Below are positions 15,710 to 24,670 of a stretch of DNA of 64,000 nt, piece by piece (position 1 is the stretch's first letter; every line of letters begins with the position of its first letter). The DNA lies in assembly GCA_023415775.1 (NCBI GenBank), contig JAEZJM010000036.1, positions 1-64,000 of the forward strand. Direction: 5' to 3'. Made by a program: the position numbers and the translations under genes. The notes beneath the pieces are model-generated. The model worked only from the letters and a program-made list of their open reading frames with translations. It did not search any database and was not told where the DNA came from. This DNA is from Bacillota bacterium (GTDB lineage: Bacteria; Bacillota; Negativicutes; Sporomusales; UBA7701).

Positions 15710-17533
15710 ATGTGGGAAATCGAGAGGTCGCGGCGGCTGCGCGTGCTGGCCCTGCTGGTTGTCGCCGTCGTCGGTCTGCTGGTCTTCCGGCTGGCCTGGA
15801 TGCAGCTTCTTCAGGGCGCTCAGTACAAGAAGATCGCCGAGGACAACCGGCTGCGGCGGCACTATGCCCAGGCGCCGCGCGGCGCCATCTACGACCGCAA
15901 CGGCGCCGTCCTCGTCAGCAACCGCCCCAGCTTCGCCGTAGCGATCATCCCGGCCGAGTACACAAACCCGCAGGCCGCGACGCCTTTTCTCGCCGCGCTC
16001 TCCGGCCTGCCGCGCGGCGAAATCGAGACACTGCTCGCAGCCGCCATGGCCGCTCCCTATACCCCCGTGCCCGTCATTCGCGACGCCGGCCCCGAGATCC
16101 TTGCCAAAGTAGAGGAGCGCAAAGCCGCCCTGCCCGGCGTCGTTATCGAGGCCATCCCCGTCCGCCACTACGTCTACGGCAAGCTCGCCGCCCACGTCTT
16201 CGGCTACGTCGGACGCATCAACGCCGAGGAATACGCCGCCCGCAAAGACGCCGGCTACAACCCCGCCGACCTTATCGGCAAAGACGGCCTGGAGCTGGTG
16301 TGGGAGGATGTCCTCCGCGGCACCCCCGGCGGCCGCGAGGTCGAAGTCAACGCCCGGGGCGAGGAGATCGGCGCGGCGGGCGAAAAAGCGGCCATCCCCG
16401 GCAAAGGACTGGTGCTGACGCTCGACGCTAACCTGCAGAGGGCGGCGGAAGAACACCTCGCAGCCCAGATCGCCATCAGCCGAAGCATCGGCGAGCCTGC
16501 CAAGGGGGGCGGCGTCGTCGTCATCGACGTCCGCAGCGGCGCCGTGCTCGTCCTCGCTAGCAGTCCGGCCTTCGACCCCAACGCTTTCGCCGGCGGCATC
16601 GCCGCCAAGGACTGGGCGGCCCTCCTCGACAACCCCGACAACCCACTCACCGACAGGGTCATCCAAAACGCCTATCCCCCCGGCTCGGTATTCAAGATCG
16701 TCACCGCCGCCGCCGCCCTCGACCGGGGCTTGGTTACGCCGGCGGAAATCTTTGACGACAAGGGCGTCTACAACCTCGCAGGCTGGGACTTCTTCGGCTG
16801 GAACCCCAAAGGGCTTGGGAAGCTCAACCTCGAGGGGGGCATGGCCATGTCCAGCGACCCCGTGTTCTACGAACTCGGCCGGCGCATGGGCGCCGACACA
16901 CTGGCCGCCTACGCGCTCACCTTCGGCTTCGGCAAACCCACGGGCATCGGCCTGCCCGGCGAAGCCGACGGGTTCGTGCCCACCGAGGAGTGGAAGACGA
17001 CCGCCTACGGCGAACCCTGGTACCCCGGCGAGACGATCATCGCCGCCATCGGTCAGGGCTACTACCTGGCCACCCTGCTCCAGCAGGCCACCCTGCTCAT
17101 GGCTGTGGCCAACGGCGGCGTCATCTACCGGCCCGTCCTCGTCGACAAAATCCTCGACACCGACGGCACCCCGCGGCAGAAGCTCACCCCGGCCATCGCC
17201 CGCACCGTCTATCTGGCTCCCGAAACCTGGGAGACCATCCGCCGCGGCCTGGAGGACGTCGTCACCCGCGGGACGGCGGCCGCCGTCTTCAAGGGCTTCG
17301 GGCAGACCGCGGCCGGCAAGACGGGATCTGCCGAAACGGGGCGGGGCACCACCCATTCCTGGTTTGCCTGCTACGCGCCGGCGGCCAACCCCGAAATAGC
17401 AGTCGCCGTGCTCATCGAAGACGGCGGCGACGGCTCGGTCGCGGCCGGGCCGGTCGTGCGCAAAGTGCTGGACGCGTATTTCGGCCTGCCGGCTGCGCAG
17501 GTCAACGCGCCCCAACCCGGTCAGACCGACTAG
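15710..17533 (+). CDS. mrdA: Penicillin-binding protein 2, peptidoglycan transpeptidase
   Basis: 607 residues, standard for class B PBP2 of the elongation machinery. One N-terminal membrane segment (about 12-32), a dimerisation/pedestal region (RGAIYDRNGAVL, FGYVGRINAEEY, IGKDGLELVWED), then the transpeptidase domain with the nucleophile in PPGSVFKI (S326, K329), SSDPVFYELG in place of the usual S-x-N box, and KTGSAETG (K537). It crosslinks stem peptides during sidewall synthesis. GGAGG lies nine bases before the ATG. RodA is not adjacent; some Negativicutes PBP2 also act in sporulation. Confidence 0.92.
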   Translation: MWEIERSRRLRVLALLVVAVVGLLVFRLAWMQLLQGAQYKKIAEDNRLRRHYAQAPRGAIYDRNGAVLVSNRPSFAVAIIPAEYTNPQAATPFLAALSGLPRGEIETLLAAAMAAPYTPVPVIRDAGPEILAKVEERKAALPGVVIEAIPVRHYVYGKLAAHVFGYVGRINAEEYAARKDAGYNPADLIGKDGLELVWEDVLRGTPGGREVEVNARGEEIGAAGEKAAIPGKGLVLTLDANLQRAAEEHLAAQIAISRSIGEPAKGGGVVVIDVRSGAVLVLASSPAFDPNAFAGGIAAKDWAALLDNPDNPLTDRVIQNAYPPGSVFKIVTAAAALDRGLVTPAEIFDDKGVYNLAGWDFFGWNPKGLGKLNLEGGMAMSSDPVFYELGRRMGADTLAAYALTFGFGKPTGIGLPGEADGFVPTEEWKTTAYGEPWYPGETIIAAIGQGYYLATLLQQATLLMAVANGGVIYRPVLVDKILDTDGTPRQKLTPAIARTVYLAPETWETIRRGLEDVVTRGTAAAVFKGFGQTAAGKTGSAETGRGTTHSWFACYAPAANPEIAVAVLIEDGGDGSVAAGPVVRKVLDAYFGLPAAQVNAPQPGQTD

Positions 17534-17536
17534 TAC

Positions 17537-17766
17537 GGCCGATGATAACCCCCCATCTGCTGCGCACCCGCAAGGGGCAGGCCGTCCCTCTAACCGCTGA
17601 AGCGCTAAGAGGGACGCACTTGCTCCTCGAACCCTCCCTCGGCGTACGCAACCAAGTACGCCTCCGGTCATGTTCCACCCATTCGGGTATAAGCGATCAC
17701 ATCAACGCTGAGCGTTGTGTGCCTGCTTATCCGGTGCGCCTTGCATCTGAGGGGTTCTAATCGGCC
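17537..17766 (+). repeat. Nested-hairpin intergenic repeat, copy 4 (long form)
   Basis: 230 bp, three bases after the PBP2 stop. Outer arms GGCCGATGATAACCCCCCA and TGAGGGGTTCTAATCGGCC: the usual GGCCGTT/AACGGCC is changed to GGCCGAT/ATCGGCC on both sides. Inner hairpins: GTCCCTCT / AGAGGGAC, GGCGTAC / GTACGCC, and an extra ATAAGC / GCTTAT with AACGCT / GCGTT. No terminator follows; the siroheme/heme operon begins right after. Confidence 0.85.
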
Positions 17767-17828
17767 TAAATAAGGAGGATATTCGCTCCCATACGCGGAA
17801 TTACAATAAAGTTATGGGAGATGGGATA

Positions 17829-18473
17829 ATGGCTTGCTATCCAGTAAATCTGCGGCTTGCCGGGCGCGAGTGCCTGGTCGTCGGCGGCGGCGCGGTCGCC
17901 GAGCGCAAGGTCGGGGCCCTTTTGGCCGCCGCGGCCCGCGTAACCGTGCTCAGCCCGCTGCTTACGCCGCGTCTGGCGGCTTTGGCCGCCCGCGGGGAGA
18001 TCGTTCATATACAGGCCGTATACCGGCCTGGAGCGATAGGGATTTTTTTTATCGTCATCTGCGCCACCGATGACCCGGCCGTCAACCGCCAGGCCGCCGC
18101 AGAGGCGCGGGCCGGCGGAGCCCTCGTCAACGTGGCCGACGCGCCCGAACTGTGCGATTTCACCGTCCCCGCCAGCGTCGCCCGCGGCGACCTCGTCATC
18201 ACCGTGTCCACCGGCGGCCACAGTCCGGCCTTCGCCCGCCGGCTGCGCGAGGAACTGGCGGAGCGCTACGGCCCGGAGTACGGTACATATTTGGCGCTGC
18301 TCGCGAAGCTGCGTGACGAAGTCAAGGAACGCCTTGCCACCGCCGCGGCGCGGGGGGAATTCTGGCGCGAAGCGCTGGACGGGGAAATCCTCGCCCTGCT
18401 GCGCGCCGGCAAAGAGCGAGAAGCGGAGGAGAAGATACTAGATGCAGTTAGTCGTTCTGGGACTCAATCATAA
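17829..18473 (+). CDS. Precorrin-2 dehydrogenase/sirohydrochlorin ferrochelatase (Met8/CysG-B type)
   Basis: 214 residues. Bifunctional enzymes of this type oxidise precorrin-2 with NAD and insert iron to make siroheme. The N-terminal Rossmann fold shows VVGGGAVAERKVGALLAAAARVTVLSP split over residues 20-45, and the central region has CATDDPAVN, ALVNVADAPELCDFTVPA and VSTGGHSPAFARRLREELAE. ATG at 17829 follows GGGAG at good spacing; an upstream in-frame ATG at 17814 has its AGGAGG too far away. It overlaps hemA by 32 bases and starts the heme/siroheme operon. Confidence 0.9.
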   Translation: MACYPVNLRLAGRECLVVGGGAVAERKVGALLAAAARVTVLSPLLTPRLAALAARGEIVHIQAVYRPGAIGIFFIVICATDDPAVNRQAAAEARAGGALVNVADAPELCDFTVPASVARGDLVITVSTGGHSPAFARRLREELAERYGPEYGTYLALLAKLRDEVKERLATAAARGEFWREALDGEILALLRAGKEREAEEKILDAVSRSGTQS

Positions 18474-19758
18474 AACCGCCCCCGTCGAGATCCGCGAATG
18501 CTTCTCCCTGTCCGAGGATCAGATCCGCCACGGGCTGAGGCATCTCAATCAATACGACGAAATTTTCGAATGCGCCATCCTGTCCACCTGCAACCGCACC
18601 GAAATGTACGCCGTTATCGACGACGCCGACGACGCTCTGCCCGTGCTGGAGGAATACCTCGCCAGCATGACCGGCGGCCGCTTCGCCGTCGCCGACTACC
18701 TCTTCTACTACAAGGACGACGACTGTATCCGCCACCTCCTCAGGGTGGCGGCCAGCCTCGACTCCCTCGTCGTCGGCGAGGGCCAGATCCTCAGCCAGGT
18801 CAAAAAGTCGTACTCCATCGCCCGCGACGGCGGCACCACCGGCACCGTCCTCAACACCCTCTTCCACCGGGCCATCGCCGCCGGCAAGAAGGTGCGCACA
18901 AGGACGCGTATCGCCTACAACGCCGTATCGGTCAGCTATGCCGCCGTCGAACTCGCCAAAAAGGTCTTCGGCGATCTCTCCTGCTCCAACGTCCTGCTGC
19001 TCGGCGCCGGCGAAATGAGCGAGCTCACCGCCCGCCACCTCGTCGACAACGGCGTCAAGACGGTGTTCGTCTCCAATCGCAACTTCGACCGGGCCGAGGC
19101 TCTCGCCGAGAAATTCCGCGGCGTGGCCGTCCCCTTCGAAGACTTCATGAAATCCGCCGTCAACGCCGACATCGTCATCACCTCCACCGGCGCCCCCCAC
19201 TACATAATCCGCGCCTGGGACGTCGCCCACCTCATGCCCAAGCGCGGCGGCCGGCCGATCATCTTCATCGACATCGCCGTCCCCCGCGACGTCGAACCCG
19301 AAGTCGAAGCCATCGCCGGCGCCAGCCTCTATAACATCGACGCCCTCGAGGCGGTCGTCGAATCCAATATGCGCGAGCGGGTCCAGGAAGCCCAGGCCGC
19401 CGAAGTCATCATCGAGGAAGCGGTCGCCGAAGTGCTCGCCAAATTTCGCTACCTCGCCTTCCGGCCCACCCTCGCGGAGCTCAAGGACAAGGCCGAGAAC
19501 ATCCGCCAGCGGGTACTCAAGAGGGCTCTCGCCAAGCTGCCCGAAGCCGCCCCCGAAGAGCGCAGGGTCATCGAGAATATGTCCAAAATGCTGCTGCGCA
19601 AAATCCTCCGCGACCCCATCGTCAACATCACCGAGGCAGCGGGCACCGGCCGGGAACACTACTACCTGGAAGCGCTGCGCACCCTTTTTAAACTGGAAGA
19701 AGCAGGAGAGGAAGGACGCCGTGACCGCGAAACTTGTCATAGGCACCCGCGGCAGTAA
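18442..19758 (+). CDS. hemA: Glutamyl-tRNA reductase
   Basis: 438 residues. First committed enzyme of the C5 path: glutamyl-tRNA to glutamate-1-semialdehyde with NADPH. The catalytic cysteine is C50 in STCNRTEMYA; ASLDSLVVGEGQILSQVK, GAGEMSELTARHL (NADPH site) and DIAVPRDVEPEV are family blocks, and the C-terminal dimerisation helices end near residue 420. ATG overlaps the preceding gene by 32 bases and its own end overlaps hemC by 38, an unusually long overlap that implies tight coupling. Confidence 0.96.
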   Translation: MQLVVLGLNHKTAPVEIRECFSLSEDQIRHGLRHLNQYDEIFECAILSTCNRTEMYAVIDDADDALPVLEEYLASMTGGRFAVADYLFYYKDDDCIRHLLRVAASLDSLVVGEGQILSQVKKSYSIARDGGTTGTVLNTLFHRAIAAGKKVRTRTRIAYNAVSVSYAAVELAKKVFGDLSCSNVLLLGAGEMSELTARHLVDNGVKTVFVSNRNFDRAEALAEKFRGVAVPFEDFMKSAVNADIVITSTGAPHYIIRAWDVAHLMPKRGGRPIIFIDIAVPRDVEPEVEAIAGASLYNIDALEAVVESNMRERVQEAQAAEVIIEEAVAEVLAKFRYLAFRPTLAELKDKAENIRQRVLKRALAKLPEAAPEERRVIENMSKMLLRKILRDPIVNITEAAGTGREHYYLEALRTLFKLEEAGEEGRRDRETCHRHPRQ

Positions 19759-20674
19759 ACTTGCCCTCTGGCAGGCGAACCACATCGCCGGCCGCATCGG
19801 CGAGCGCCACCCCGGCTGCGAAGTTGCCCTCAAACATATCCTCACCACCGGGGACAAAATCCTCGACGTGCCGCTGGCCAAGATCGGCGGCAAAGGATTG
19901 TTCACCAAGGAACTGGAAAAAGAGCTGCTGGCCGGCGGCATTGACCTCGCCGTCCACAGCCTCAAAGACATGCCCACCGAACTGCCGCCCGGGCTCGTCC
20001 TCGGCGCCGTCACCGAGCGGATCGACCCCGGTGACGCCCTCGTCAGCCCCAAATACAGGACCCTCGACAACCTGCCGCGCGGCGCGCGGGTCGGCACCTC
20101 CAGCCTGCGGCGCAAAGCCCAGCTCCTGGCCTGCCGCCCAGACCTCGTCATCGCCGACCTGCGCGGCAACCTCGACACCCGGCTCGCCAAACTCGCCAGC
20201 CAGGAGCTCGACGCCATCGTCCTCGCCGTCGCCGGCCTTGCCCGCCTGGGCTGGGGAGACCGCATCACCCAGATCCTGCCGCGGGAGATATGTCTGCCGG
20301 CGGTAGGGCAGGGGGCGCTGGCCATCGAAGCCCGCGAAGGCGACAGCCGCGTCCTGGAAATGCTGGCCTTCCTCCACCATGGAGAAACAGCCGCCGCCGT
20401 GACCGCCGAGCGCGCCTTTCTGAACGAAGTCGAAGGCGGCTGCCAGGTGCCCATCGGCGTCTTCGGCCGCATCGCGGCTGACGCTCTCGTGCTGGACGCC
20501 GTCATCCTGTCCGGCGACGGCAAAACCAGACTGGCCGACGCCATCAGCGGCCCGCCGGCGGAGGCCGAAACCCTCGGCCGCACGCTCGCGCGCCGCATGT
20601 ACGCGGCCGGCGGCCGGGAAATACTCGCCGGCCTCGTAGGCTACGGCAAGGTCAAGGAGGAAGGAAATGAATAA
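19721..20674 (+). CDS. hemC: Porphobilinogen deaminase (hydroxymethylbilane synthase)
   Basis: 317 residues. It joins four porphobilinogen units into hydroxymethylbilane. VIGTRGSKLALWQA begins the protein, HSLKDMPTELP and GTSSLRRKAQL are signature blocks, and the dipyrromethane-cofactor cysteine is in EGGCQVPIG near residue 240. The start is GTG at 19721, inside hemA, preceded by GGAG. The last eight bases overlap cobA-hemD. Confidence 0.96.
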   Translation: MTAKLVIGTRGSKLALWQANHIAGRIGERHPGCEVALKHILTTGDKILDVPLAKIGGKGLFTKELEKELLAGGIDLAVHSLKDMPTELPPGLVLGAVTERIDPGDALVSPKYRTLDNLPRGARVGTSSLRRKAQLLACRPDLVIADLRGNLDTRLAKLASQELDAIVLAVAGLARLGWGDRITQILPREICLPAVGQGALAIEAREGDSRVLEMLAFLHHGETAAAVTAERAFLNEVEGGCQVPIGVFGRIAADALVLDAVILSGDGKTRLADAISGPPAEAETLGRTLARRMYAAGGREILAGLVGYGKVKEEGNE

Positions 20675-22193
20675 AGGCATGGTATACCTCGTGGGCGCCG
20701 GCCCCGGGGATTATAAACTCATCAGCGTCAAAGGCCAGGAATGCATCGCCAAAGCCGACTGCCTCGTCTACGACCGCCTGGCCGACGACCGCCTGTTGTC
20801 CCACGCCCGCGAGGGCGTCGAACTCATCTACGTCGGCAAGGCGTCCAGCGACCACACCCTCAGCCAGGAAGGCATCAACGCCCTGCTTGTCGCCAAAGCC
20901 CGGGAAGGCAAAACCGTCGTCCGCCTCAAGGGCGGCGACCCGTTCGTCTTCGGGCGGGGCGGGGAGGAGGCGCTCGAGCTCGTCGCCGCCGGCATCCCCT
21001 TCGAAGTCGTGCCAGGCGTCACCTCGGCCATCGCCGTGCCGGCCTATGCCGGCATCCCCGTCACCCACCGCGGCATCGCCACCTCCTTTGCCGTCATCAC
21101 CGGCCACGAAGACCCCGCCAAAACCGAGTCCTCCCTCCGCTGGGACAAACTCGCCCACGGCGCCGACACCCTCGTCTTCCTCATGGGAATCGAAAACCTT
21201 CCCCACATCGCCGCCAAACTCATCGAACACGGCCGGCCGGCAGCCACGCCCGCGGCTATCATCCGCTGGGGCACAAAGCTCGAGCAGGAAGTGCTCGTCA
21301 CCACCATCGGCACTGCGGCGGCCGACGTCGCCGCGCGCGGCCTCAAACCCCCGGCCATCTTCCTCGTCGGCGAGGTCTGCGCCCTGCGCGACAAGCTCGC
21401 CTGGTTCGATAAGCGGCCGCTCTTCGGCAAAAAAGTGCTTGTCACCCGGGCCCGCGAGCAGGCCAGCATCCTCACCGCCGCCCTCGAGGAACTCGGGGCG
21501 GAATGCCTTGAAGCGCCTGCGATAAAAATCGTTCCCCCCGAAAGCTACGCCGCCCTCGACGCCGCCATTGGCGGCCTGGCCGCCTACGACTGGCTCATCT
21601 TCACCAGCGCCAACGGCGTCGACCACTTCTTCGCCCGCCTCCGCCAAGCCGGCCGCGACGCCCGCGCCCTCGGCGGCCGCAAAGTGGCCGCCATCGGCGC
21701 CGCCACCGCCGAAAGACTCCGTCAACACGGCATCCTCGCCGACATCGTCCCGGCCGAATTTCGCGCCGAAGGCATAATCGCCGCCCTCGAAAACCTCGTC
21801 GCGTCGGGGATGAAGGTACTTATCCCGCGCGCCGAAGTGGCCCGCGACATCCTCCCCGACAAACTGCGCGAACTGGGCGCGGCCGTCGACGTCGTCACCG
21901 CCTACCGCACCGTCAGCGGCGGCAGCGACGGTCAGGACCTCGCCGCCAGGCTGTCCGCCGGCGCCATCGACCTCGTCACCTTTACAAGCTCATCGACCGT
22001 CACCAACCTGCTCGATCTGCTGGGGGAGGGCGGCCCGGCCCTCGTGGCCAAAGCCAAAGTCGCCTGCATCGGCCCCATCACCGCTGCCACCTGCCTGGAC
22101 AAAGGCATCAAACCCGACATCGTCGCCGACGAATTCACAATTGCCGGCCTCGTCGAGGCCATCGGCAACCTATACAAGGAGGGGTTGGCATGA
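20667..22193 (+). CDS. cobA-hemD: Fused uroporphyrinogen-III C-methyltransferase / uroporphyrinogen-III synthase
   Basis: 508 residues with two enzymes in one chain. Residues 1-245 are SUMT: VYLVGAGPGDYKLIS, VYDRLADDRLL, RLKGGDPFVFGRGGEE, PGVTSAIAVPAYAGIPVTHR. From about 255 onward is HemD: LVTRAREQASILTAALEELG, IFTSANGVDHFF, AAIGAATAERL and VTFTSSSTVTNL. The synthase closes the tetrapyrrole ring and the methyltransferase pulls it to precorrin-2 for siroheme or B12. Fusions in this order are common in Firmicutes. AAGGAGG precedes the ATG; the stop overlaps hemB by four bases. Confidence 0.95.
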   Translation: MNKGMVYLVGAGPGDYKLISVKGQECIAKADCLVYDRLADDRLLSHAREGVELIYVGKASSDHTLSQEGINALLVAKAREGKTVVRLKGGDPFVFGRGGEEALELVAAGIPFEVVPGVTSAIAVPAYAGIPVTHRGIATSFAVITGHEDPAKTESSLRWDKLAHGADTLVFLMGIENLPHIAAKLIEHGRPAATPAAIIRWGTKLEQEVLVTTIGTAAADVAARGLKPPAIFLVGEVCALRDKLAWFDKRPLFGKKVLVTRAREQASILTAALEELGAECLEAPAIKIVPPESYAALDAAIGGLAAYDWLIFTSANGVDHFFARLRQAGRDARALGGRKVAAIGAATAERLRQHGILADIVPAEFRAEGIIAALENLVASGMKVLIPRAEVARDILPDKLRELGAAVDVVTAYRTVSGGSDGQDLAARLSAGAIDLVTFTSSSTVTNLLDLLGEGGPALVAKAKVACIGPITAATCLDKGIKPDIVADEFTIAGLVEAIGNLYKEGLA

Positions 22194-23164
22194 CAAAACC
22201 GTACATCCGCCCGCGCCGCCTGCGGGCCTCGGAACCCATCCGCGCCCTCGTGCGCGAAACAATCCTCACCCCCGCCGACCTGGTCTATCCCCTGTTCGTC
22301 GTTCCCGGCGAAAAAGTCAGGAACGAGATATCCTCAATGCCCGGCATCCACCATCTCTCGACCGACATGGCGGTCGAGGAGGCCAAAATGGCCCGGACCC
22401 TCGGCATCCCGGCGGTGCTCGTTTTCGGTCTGCCGGAATACAAGGACGAGCAGGGCTCCAGCGCCTGGGGCGCTGACCAGCCGGTGCAGCGGGCCATCGC
22501 CCGCATCAAAGACGCCGTCCCCGGTCTGGCCGTCATCAGCGACGTCTGCATGTGCGAATACACCAGCCACGGCCACTGCGGCCTCATCAAAGGCGGCGAC
22601 GTCGACAACGACGCCACCCTCGGGCTGCTCGCCAAAACCGCCCTCAGCCATGCCGTCGCCGGCGCCGACATGGTCGCACCCTCCGACATGATGGACGGGC
22701 GGGTTGCCGCCATCCGCGCCGCGCTCGACCAGAACGGTTACGACAACGTCAGCATCATGTCCTACGCCGCCAAATACGCCTCCGCCTACTACGGCCCCTT
22801 CCGCGACGCCGCCCAGTCCGCGCCCCAGTTCGGAGACCGCCGTAGCTACCAGATGGATCCCGCCAACGTCCGCGAAGCCCTCAAAGAAGTCGCCCTCGAC
22901 ATCGAGGAAGGCGCCGACATCGTCATGGTCAAACCCGCTCTCGCCTACCTCGACGTCGTCCGCCAGGTCAAAGACAACTTCGACCTGCCGGTCGCCACCT
23001 ACAACGTCAGCGGCGAATACGCCATGGTCAAGGCGGCCGCGGCCAACGGCTGGATCGACGAAAAGCGCATCGTCCTCGAAACCCTCACCGGCTTCAAACG
23101 GGCCGGCGCCGACATCATCATCACCTACCACGCCCCGGACGCCGTCCGGTGGCTCAACGGCTAA
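22190..23164 (+). CDS. hemB: Porphobilinogen synthase (delta-aminolevulinate dehydratase)
   Basis: 324 residues. It condenses two 5-aminolevulinate to porphobilinogen. Zinc-type metal cysteines are visible in DVCMCEYTSHGHCG, and the two Schiff-base lysine regions in SYAAKYASAYYGPFRDAA and VMVKPALAYLDVV, followed by YNVSGEYAMVKAAA. The cysteine triad points to a Zn-dependent rather than Mg-only enzyme. ATG overlaps the preceding TGA, with AAGGAGG upstream. Confidence 0.96.
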   Translation: MTKPYIRPRRLRASEPIRALVRETILTPADLVYPLFVVPGEKVRNEISSMPGIHHLSTDMAVEEAKMARTLGIPAVLVFGLPEYKDEQGSSAWGADQPVQRAIARIKDAVPGLAVISDVCMCEYTSHGHCGLIKGGDVDNDATLGLLAKTALSHAVAGADMVAPSDMMDGRVAAIRAALDQNGYDNVSIMSYAAKYASAYYGPFRDAAQSAPQFGDRRSYQMDPANVREALKEVALDIEEGADIVMVKPALAYLDVVRQVKDNFDLPVATYNVSGEYAMVKAAAANGWIDEKRIVLETLTGFKRAGADIIITYHAPDAVRWLNG

Positions 23165-23179
23165 AAGGAGGAAAAGAGC

Positions 23180-24490
23180 ATGGCCTTCACCCTCGACAAA
23201 TCGGCGGCCGCCTTCGAAGAAGCCAAGCGCCACATCCCCGGCGGCGTCAACAGCCCTGTCCGCTCCTTCCGCGGCGTCGGCGGCACCCCCGCATTCATTT
23301 CCGCCGCCAGGGGCAGCCGCCTCTACGACATCGACAACAACCAATACATCGACTATGTCGGCTCCTGGGGGCCGATGATCCTCGGCCACGCCCATCCGGC
23401 CGTCACCGAGGCCCTCCGCGAAGCCATCGGCCGCGGCACCAGCTACGGCGCGCCCACCCTCCTCGAAACCGAGCTCGCCCAGCTCGTCAAAGCGGCCGTG
23501 CCGTCCATGGACCTCGTCCGCTTCGTCAACTCCGGCACCGAGGCCACCATGAGCGTCCTCCGCCTCGCCCGCGCCTACACCAAACGCAGCAAAATCGTCA
23601 AATTCGCCGGCTGCTACCACGGTCACCACGACAGCCTGCTCGTCAAAGCCGGCTCGGGCGCCACCACCCTTGGCATCCCCGACAGCCCCGGCGTTCCCGA
23701 AAGCATTGCCGCCACAACCCTCACCGCCGCCTACAACGACATCGCCGGCCTTGCCGACCTCTTCCACCGCCACGGCGAAGACATCGCCGCCGTTATCATC
23801 GAGCCGGTGCCCGGCAACATGGGCCTCGTCCTGCCGCGGGACGGCTATCTGCAGGCGGTGCGCGACCTCACCGCCAAATACGACAGCCTGCTCATATTCG
23901 ACGAAGTAATGTCCGGCTTCCGCGTCGCCTACGGCGGCGCCCAGGCGGCCTTCGGCATCACCCCCGACCTCACCTGCCTCGGCAAAGTCATCGGTGGCGG
24001 CCTGCCGGTCGGCGCCTACGGCGGCCGGCGCGACATAATGGAGCACATCGCCCCGGCCGGCCCCGTCTACCAGGCCGGCACCCTCAGCGGCAATCCACTC
24101 GCCATGACCGCCGGCATCGTCACCCTCAAGGCCATCGGCGCCCCCGGCTACTACGACCGGCTGACCGAAAAGACGGCCGTGCTGTGCGCCGGCGTCAAGG
24201 CCCAGGCCGAGAAATTCGGCTTCGAGTTCCAGCATCACCAGCTCGGCTCGATGTTCGGCCTCTTCTTCACCGCCGAACCGGTATACGACTACGACAGCGC
24301 CAAACTCTCCGACGTCGGCGCCTTCAACACCTATTTTCACGCCATGCTCGCCCAGGGCGTCTACCTCGCGCCCTCACAGTTCGAGGCCGCCTTCATGTCC
24401 TCGGCCCACTCCGACGACGACATCGCCGCCACCATCGCCGCCAGCGCCGCTGCGTTCGCCAAAGTGGCCGATTATCTGAAAAACAAATAA
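23180..24490 (+). CDS. hemL: Glutamate-1-semialdehyde 2,1-aminomutase
   Basis: 436 residues. PLP enzyme that converts glutamate-1-semialdehyde to 5-aminolevulinate, acting directly after HemA. Blocks: IPGGVNSPVRSF, YVGSWGPMILGHAHP, NSGTEATMSVLRLAR, KFAGCYHGHHDSLL, FDEVMSGFR and the PLP-lysine region LGKVIGGGLPVGAYGG. AAGGAGG lies upstream of ATG. It is the last gene of the tetrapyrrole operon, followed by a terminator. Confidence 0.96.
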   Translation: MAFTLDKSAAAFEEAKRHIPGGVNSPVRSFRGVGGTPAFISAARGSRLYDIDNNQYIDYVGSWGPMILGHAHPAVTEALREAIGRGTSYGAPTLLETELAQLVKAAVPSMDLVRFVNSGTEATMSVLRLARAYTKRSKIVKFAGCYHGHHDSLLVKAGSGATTLGIPDSPGVPESIAATTLTAAYNDIAGLADLFHRHGEDIAAVIIEPVPGNMGLVLPRDGYLQAVRDLTAKYDSLLIFDEVMSGFRVAYGGAQAAFGITPDLTCLGKVIGGGLPVGAYGGRRDIMEHIAPAGPVYQAGTLSGNPLAMTAGIVTLKAIGAPGYYDRLTEKTAVLCAGVKAQAEKFGFEFQHHQLGSMFGLFFTAEPVYDYDSAKLSDVGAFNTYFHAMLAQGVYLAPSQFEAAFMSSAHSDDDIAATIAASAAAFAKVADYLKNK

Positions 24491-24518
24491 AATACCGGCA
24501 AAAATAGCGGTATTTTTG
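24489..24518 (+). terminator. Terminator of the heme/siroheme operon
   Basis: AAATACCG / CGGTATTT hairpin followed by TTTT, starting at the hemL stop codon. Confidence 0.85.
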
Positions 24519-24670
24519 TGTATACATGAAAAAATGGGAGCCTATGGCTTAATACGGTAGTGCCTGCGGCCCCTAGTTTGTGTTAAAATAGATACATCTT
24601 GGGCGAACTTTTGTCTGCATGCGGAAAGTCAGCAGCAAAAACAGTCTACACAGAGGCAGGTGCTCGATAC

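Noticed and set aside
18448..20598. Very long minus-strand open frame opposite hemA and hemC, and similar ones at 22334-24340 and 15533-17671
   Set aside because: They are antisense shadows of strongly supported genes caused by high third-position GC; they lack ribosome sites and show low-complexity Gly/Ala/Asp/Val composition.
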